Source: Sialis fuliginosa (Eukaryota > Arthropoda > Insecta > Megaloptera > Sialidae). Taken from it: DNA of 64,000 nucleotides. The notes under the pieces were generated by a model, which ran no database searches, was not told the DNA's origin, and worked only from the letters and a program-made list of their open reading frames with translations. A program made the translations under genes and the position numbers. The stretch lies in NCBI GenBank assembly GCA_961205875.1, contig OY540813.1:23035001-23099000 (forward strand). Direction: 5' to 3'. The first letter of the stretch is position 1. Every line of letters begins with the position of its first letter. This document shows, piece after piece, positions 59,932 through 64,000 of this stretch.

Positions 59932-60290
59932 AAATTAATAATGTATGGATTAAAGATATGTCATTATAGATAAGGAAAAAAATGGTGTCTTATATACGAG
60001 TATTATATATATCTTATATATTTAAATATATATAATGGTATAAGAACATAATATTGGAATTTCATACTAGACCGTTTTTCTCCTAGGCCCTGAGTATTTT
60101 CAAAAATAGCAGCTGTTTCTGAAATTAATTTGATCAAATTAAGTTATTAAGTTATATTAACCAAAAACATAGTTTTAACTTTGTAAGTACAAATATATAA
60201 CTGTTACAGGTTGCAGTTCGTATAGATTTTAACATATATATTAACTATAATGACATATTTTATTTTTGTTTTAAGAAGATCTTAATTGAC

Positions 60291-60296
60291 AATAAA
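60291..60296 (+). terminator. Candidate poly(A) signal of gene C
   Basis: AATAAA about 360 bp after the stop codon; another at about 60445 is also possible. Confidence 0.35.
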
Positions 60297-60490
60297 TTGA
60301 AATGTATATATTATTATAATATTTAGTGTAAATGTGATTTATTTATTATAACTTGCTCTTTGTGTTGTTTATATATTACATATATAACTAATTATATTAT
60401 TATTAAGCAAACAGTTTTTATACGTGAATTGTATTGCGTTATGAAATAAATATCTATATATTTTTTAAATGTCTACTTTTCAATTTTTTA

Positions 60491-61170
60491 ATATACAGGC
60501 TGATTTATCACTAGTGTAAAAAAACTTTACAGTAGATCGAGGATGTAATTTCAAGCACAAAAATTTATATGAACCTGTGTCCGAAAATTCTTCGTGAGGG
60601 AGCTACACAGTGGCGTAGATAGGGGTGAGTGTATTTCATGAGAAAACTCAAAGACATTTTTTTAAACTCTTCTAGTATGAACAAAATAGTGAAAGTAAAT
60701 TGGAAAAATTGGGTAAATTAAGAGTAAAAAAAAAAGGTTTTCAGTTATTGCTTAATTTTCAATTGAATGACCTTTTTTTAGTAATAAGGAGTAGACTAAC
60801 TACAGTTAACTATACGATCAAAAAAAAAGGTCATTCATTTCAAAATTATAATAATATTTTTTTTTTAATTTTGCATATTTTGGGGGCCCCTCAGCCACCT
60901 CTTATCCCGGGGCCCCCGAGCTTCTAGTTACGGCCCTGGTCATATCCCCCCCCCATCGCAAAAAGCTATCTACGCCACTGGAGCTACAGCCTTCCAAAAA
61001 TTAGTGTTTATTTAATATCTAGAGAACCCATTGTGATTCAGTTATAATATTTGATACAGAATTTAGTATTAATAAGTGTTATCGATTTACAATATCAAAC
61101 AATCATAATTTAGACCAGGGGTGTATATTATCAAGTATTTTTTTGTTCTTTAATTTTTCCCTGAGTTGGA
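60491..61170. repeat. Dispersed repeat family R1, copy 3, interrupted by a hAT MITE
   Basis: The two halves (60491-60607 and 60981-61170) restore the same order of landmarks as the copy at 1161: CAGTAGATCGAGGATGTAAT, GTGTCCGAAAATTCTTCGTG, then TTTATTTAATATCTAGAGAA and TTAGACCAGGGGTGTAT. The interruption is the next feature. Confidence 0.75.
60608..60980. mobile_element. hAT-type MITE with perfect 8-bp target-site duplication, nested in repeat R1
   Basis: The termini CAGTGGCGTAGATAG and CTATCTACGCCACTG are exact inverted repeats. The octamer GAGCTACA stands on both sides (60600-60607 and 60981-60988), the size expected of hAT insertion. The interior has no transposase; it includes CGAGCTTCTAGTTACGGCCC, which is the inverted terminus of the family at 62654, and a run of 9 C at 60946. 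The perfect duplication and ends suggest a recent insertion. Confidence 0.88.
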
Positions 61171-61364
61171 TACTTGTAGAAGATTATACACAAAATACAC
61201 AAAATAATACGTGTTTATTTATCATAATAAGATCAACCGTTTTCGAGAAATATCGAAAAAATAAAGTACTACAGAATTTTTCTATAATTAAAAATAAGAT
61301 AATTATTATAAGTTATTATAAATATACCTCCAAAAATAGTCATTTATAGAACAATAATATAAAC

Positions 61365-61715
61365 TTACTAGCTGACCCGGCAAACGTTGTTTTGCAATGT
61401 ATATTATTTGTAGGAAACATTAAAAATCGCGATGGTAAAATAGGGGTTGATTGTAAAGGGTTGAAAATTCAGGGTTATATGTATTTACTAATGCTGTATC
61501 ATAAAAAAATTAAAAAAAAAAATTTATCTAAAATTGAAAAAAAAAATTTAGGGGTGGATTACCCTTAACATTTAGGGGGATGAAAAATAGATGTTGTCCG
61601 ATTCTCAGACCTACCCAATATGCACACAAAATTTCATGAGAATCGGGAAAGCCGTTTCGGAGGAGTTTAACCACAAACACCGCGACACGAGAATTTTATA
61701 TATTAGATTTTGTAT
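61365..61715. repeat. Common insect dispersed repeat (GCTGACCCGGCAAACGTTGT)
   Basis: It begins ACTAGCTGACCCGGCAAACG then TTGTTTTGC. It ends with TTCATGAGAATCGGGAAAGC, CGTTTCGGAGGAGTTTAACC and ACGAGAATTTTATATATTAG. This wording is widespread in insect genomes as a short repeat tail. It encodes nothing by itself. Confidence 0.6.
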
Positions 61716-61826
61716 AAATTGAAGCATCCGTATTAAGTAAATTTCTGCAGTGCTTAATTTTTTCGATATTTCTTGAAAACGATTGATCTTATCATAAATC
61801 AACAAAGTATATTTTTGTGTCATATA

Positions 61827-61852
61827 ACCGAACCTAACCTAACCTAATCTAC
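61827..61852. repeat. Short CCTAA (TTAGG) tract
   Basis: GAACCTAACCTAACCTAATC: three CCTAA units. Short interstitial tracts of this kind are frequent in insects. Confidence 0.7.
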
Positions 61853-62640
61853 CCAACAAAAATTAAAAAACAATCAAAAATTTTGTTTTTATTGAAGGAT
61901 ATTTTACAAAACTGGATGTAAAACGAAGAATAATGTAAGTAACGTGCTCTAAACTCGTGTGCTGAAAATCTTTAAAATATGTTTTCTAATGTCCATTTTT
62001 GTTAAATGACGGTTATACAATCAAAATTTCAAAGGATGTATGACAGGTATCTAATTTCAACGAGAAATAGTTGAAATTTGGAGAAGTTACTCCTTTATAA
62101 ATCTTAAGTACCTACACAAAATATCAAAAGGTTTTACAACATAGTTTGAAATTTATTATTTTTTTAAATTAACATGAGCTCTTATGGCAGAATATTTACG
62201 GTTAAAGTCCAATAAAACACATGGTTCAAGCATCGAGAAAAATCTGAAATTTTTACAACACATCACTTACATATTTAGTAACAAATTTCATAAAAAAAAT
62301 TATACACATACAGAACTAAATTGTGAGAGAAAAAAATTATTGCTGAAAAATATTGAAAAAAAAAATGTACTGAAATGTAAATACTGCCTATGTTTACTTT
62401 TTGTAAAAAAATGTTTGTTGATTATTAATTTATTAATTACATATTATGAATTAATTAATATTTTTTATAAACATTTAAAATATATGTATTAAATAGGTAT
62501 TAAGAATGTATTGCGATTTTGATTAATCTAAGAAATATAAATTCTTAATTAATACATTTCACTGTTATCGTGAAATCTATTTTTTATATTCAAGACATTT
62601 ATATGTTTATATAATTATTTTTTAATAACAACATTAAAAA
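61853..62640. other. Intergenic DNA between gene C and RRP12
   Basis: AT-rich. A 102-codon ATG frame at 62184-62492 is Lys/Asn/Ile/Tyr-rich, has no domain and carries no sign of selection beyond its length, so it is not called a gene. Confidence 0.5.
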
Positions 62641-62653
62641 AGAATTTACAAAT

Positions 62654-62789
62654 CAGGGCCGTAACTAGAGGCTCTGGGGCCCCGGGGCAGCATCTGATCG
62701 AGGGCCGAGGGGCCCTTTATTTTCCCACTATCGTTTGTTCGTGGCCCCGGAGCATTGCCCCGGTTGCCCCAGTGGTAGTTACGGCCCTA
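62654..62789. mobile_element. Short hAT-type MITE (CAGGGCCGTAACTA termini)
   Basis: The left end CAGGGCCGTAACTAGAGG and right end GTAGTTACGGCCCTA are inverted repeats. Flanking octamers TTACAAAT (62646-62653) and TTTCAAAT (62790-62797) differ at one base. The interior is GC-rich (GGGGCCCCGGGGCAG, GGCCGAGGGGCCC) and non-coding. Confidence 0.8.
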
Positions 62790-62846
62790 TTTCAAATTTC
62801 GAATAACTGATCAAATTTTACATAAGTACCTATCTATTATTTTTAT

Positions 62847-63043
62847 CATAGACATAGAGAATGGACAGTGCATTCTGTATTAACTCAATGGTGTAACATC
62901 TGTTCAAAAAAGGAGAGAGAGATGCAGTGTAGTTTGGAACATAGACATAGAGTTACACAGTTATTCCAAACCTGTTTCTATCTCTTTCTTTTGACACGGT
63001 TCTGTGTTCGAGTCAGATGCCTGGTCCATTCTCTATGTCTATG
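62847..63043. mobile_element. TAGACATAGAG MITE, copy 2, with perfect 8-bp target-site duplication
   Basis: The ends CATAGACATAGAGAATGGAC and GTCCATTCTCTATGTCTATG are exact inverted repeats of 20 bp. The octamer ATTTTTAT flanks both sides (62839-62846 and 63044-63051). The interior repeats ACATAGACATAGAGTTACAC in the middle. It ends 199 bp before the RRP12 ATG, within the likely promoter region. Confidence 0.88.
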
Positions 63044-63225
63044 ATTTTTATAGATTTTTTTAAACTCATCAACAATTGAACCCTGATTGAACCAATTGAA
63101 TCAATTGAATGATCTGAATATAAATATTATATCTATGGTGTACATCATAGATGAAAGTACTGTGTTGTTTTATGTCATTTTATATAACCTAAAAATTCCT
63201 TAATATAAATTTCATGTAAGATTAT

Positions 63226-63231
63226 CACGTG
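63226..63231 (+). promoter_or_regulatory. CACGTG E-box upstream of RRP12
   Basis: CACGTG lies 12 bp before the RRP12 ATG, in the leader or core promoter. It is the canonical Myc/Max site, and Myc control of ribosome-biogenesis genes through promoter-proximal CACGTG is well established in Drosophila. Function here is inferred from the position and the target gene. Confidence 0.5.
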
Positions 63232-63242
63232 CTTATGAAATA

Positions 63243-64000
63243 ATGGGGAAATTTCGAAGTAAATTAAAAGGCAAAAACAACGGGAAACGTTGGCCTAAAG
63301 GGCAAAGCTCGAATAGCAATCCGACTATTCAAAAACATAGAAATCAGGCTAAATCACGTTTCTTTCAAGAACAAATAGGTTAATTTTAGTTGTTTTTACC
63401 ATCGTTATTTCTATTAACGTCTTATTCATATTACAGGGCCAAGTAATTTAACATCTAATGCTTTAAAAAAACACGATGCAGTGTGTAACACAAATTTATC
63501 ACAAATGGATGACGATTCCGAAGCTGCAACAACATTTAGAAGTATTGATACATTCGCTACTGATTGGACTGAATGTTCAAACACTTCGTTCAATCATTTA
63601 TTCAAAACGTTTCGGACAGATTCTGCGCTTCATAAAGAAATGTTGGCTGTACTCGCTGCAGTCACAGAAGTAATTAAAAGCAACGGAGGCTCCGAGACAG
63701 CTACAGAATATTATGCTGCTTTGGTACGTAAAGTACTTAATTAAGTTAAATTAACTCTAAAAATAATTTAAAAAATTTTTAGATGACCACTCTTGAAGTT
63801 AGTGAAACAGAAGAAAGTATTTCCGCTATTATGTCTTTATTAGCAATGGGACTGAAATCAGTCCCTCAGCCAGTTCTCCGTATACAATTTTCTGTTGCGT
63901 GTGAAGCATTTATAAAAATTTTGAGTAAATTTTCTGATTCCGAAAATAACGTTATATTAAGATCAACATTGACGTGTCTCTCAATTTTTTTACGCGCCCT
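63243..64000 (+). CDS. RRP12: RRP12-like ribosome biogenesis protein, 3'-truncated by window edge
   Basis: Exons 63243-63378, 63437-63723 and 63783 to the window end join in frame across two introns of about 60 bp. The N-terminus (KLKGKNNGKRWPKGQSSNSN, then PTIQKHRNQAKSRFF) and the later HKEMLAVLAAVTEVIKSNGG and TATEYYAALM follow the conserved opening of RRP12. This is a HEAT-repeat nucleolar and shuttling protein needed to mature and export pre-40S (and pre-60S) subunits. Exon 3 begins MTTLEVSETEESISAIMSLL, continuing the first helical repeats. About 213 residues are present; RRP12 proteins are usually well over 1,100 residues, so most of the gene lies right of the window. The ATG is chosen because it starts the conserved basic N-terminus. 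It is the only gene here with compact introns and is probably housekeeping. Confidence 0.94.

Noticed and set aside
62184..62492. 102-codon ATG frame
   Set aside because: Composition is that of random AT-rich DNA (Lys, Asn, Ile, Tyr, Leu); no domain, promoter or splice context.
1..64000. Bacterial or phage features, CRISPR arrays, tRNA or rRNA genes
   Set aside because: Introns, poly(A) signals and gene content are those of an insect; the regularly spaced repeats (47971, 51775, 15598) are adjacent tandem units without spacers; no cloverleaf was recognised.

Overview
This window is AT-rich eukaryotic DNA from an insect. The evidence is a methuselah-type 7TM receptor, RRP12 split by short GT-AG introns, three secreted low-complexity proteins resembling cuticle or extracellular-matrix genes, a dense load of hAT, Tc1/mariner, Penelope and MITE copies, and two short TTAGG-type (CCTAA) tracts. 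The order of insect is not resolved; Coleoptera or Hemiptera would fit. No bacterial operon, CRISPR array, tRNA or rRNA was seen.

Layout. (1) 1-8558, plus strand: the 3' part of a methuselah-like GPCR gene, six exons covering TM2 to the stop, with introns full of transposon copies (a Penelope GIY-YIG fragment, a TTAA-flanked palindrome, a GGTACTGGCACCAG MITE, and a MITE end just before the exon 3 acceptor). (2) 11.4-16.7 kb, plus: gene A, a secreted Asn/Gly/Phe-rich protein with six 12-residue repeats. (3) 16.7-34.2 kb: repeat-dominated intergenic DNA. (4) 34.28-35.9 kb, plus: gene B, a secreted Gln-rich protein. (5) 36-52 kb: repeat-dominated, with a 1.5 kb hAT-type element, a mariner remnant, three copies of the GGTACTGGCACCAG MITE and a large palindrome. 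(6) 57.8-59.9 kb, plus, with a possible first exon at 52.33 kb: gene C, a secreted Gln/Tyr/Thr/Ser-rich protein. (7) 60-63 kb: nested hAT insertions, two of them with identical 8-bp target-site duplications. (8) 63243 to the end, plus: the first three coding exons of RRP12, a ribosome-biogenesis gene with a CACGTG E-box just upstream of its ATG.

Genes A, B and C lie on one strand and share one architecture. Each has a signal peptide broken by a phase-0 first intron, so the first coding exon is tiny; A and B have a TATA box about 100-155 bp before the ATG; the mature proteins are disordered, repetitive and lack a recognisable catalytic domain. The most economical reading is a dispersed cluster of extracellular structural proteins (cuticle, chorion, silk or adhesive type). 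This is inference; no domain match could be run. All exon boundaries come from reading GT/AG sites and reading-frame continuity, without transcript data.
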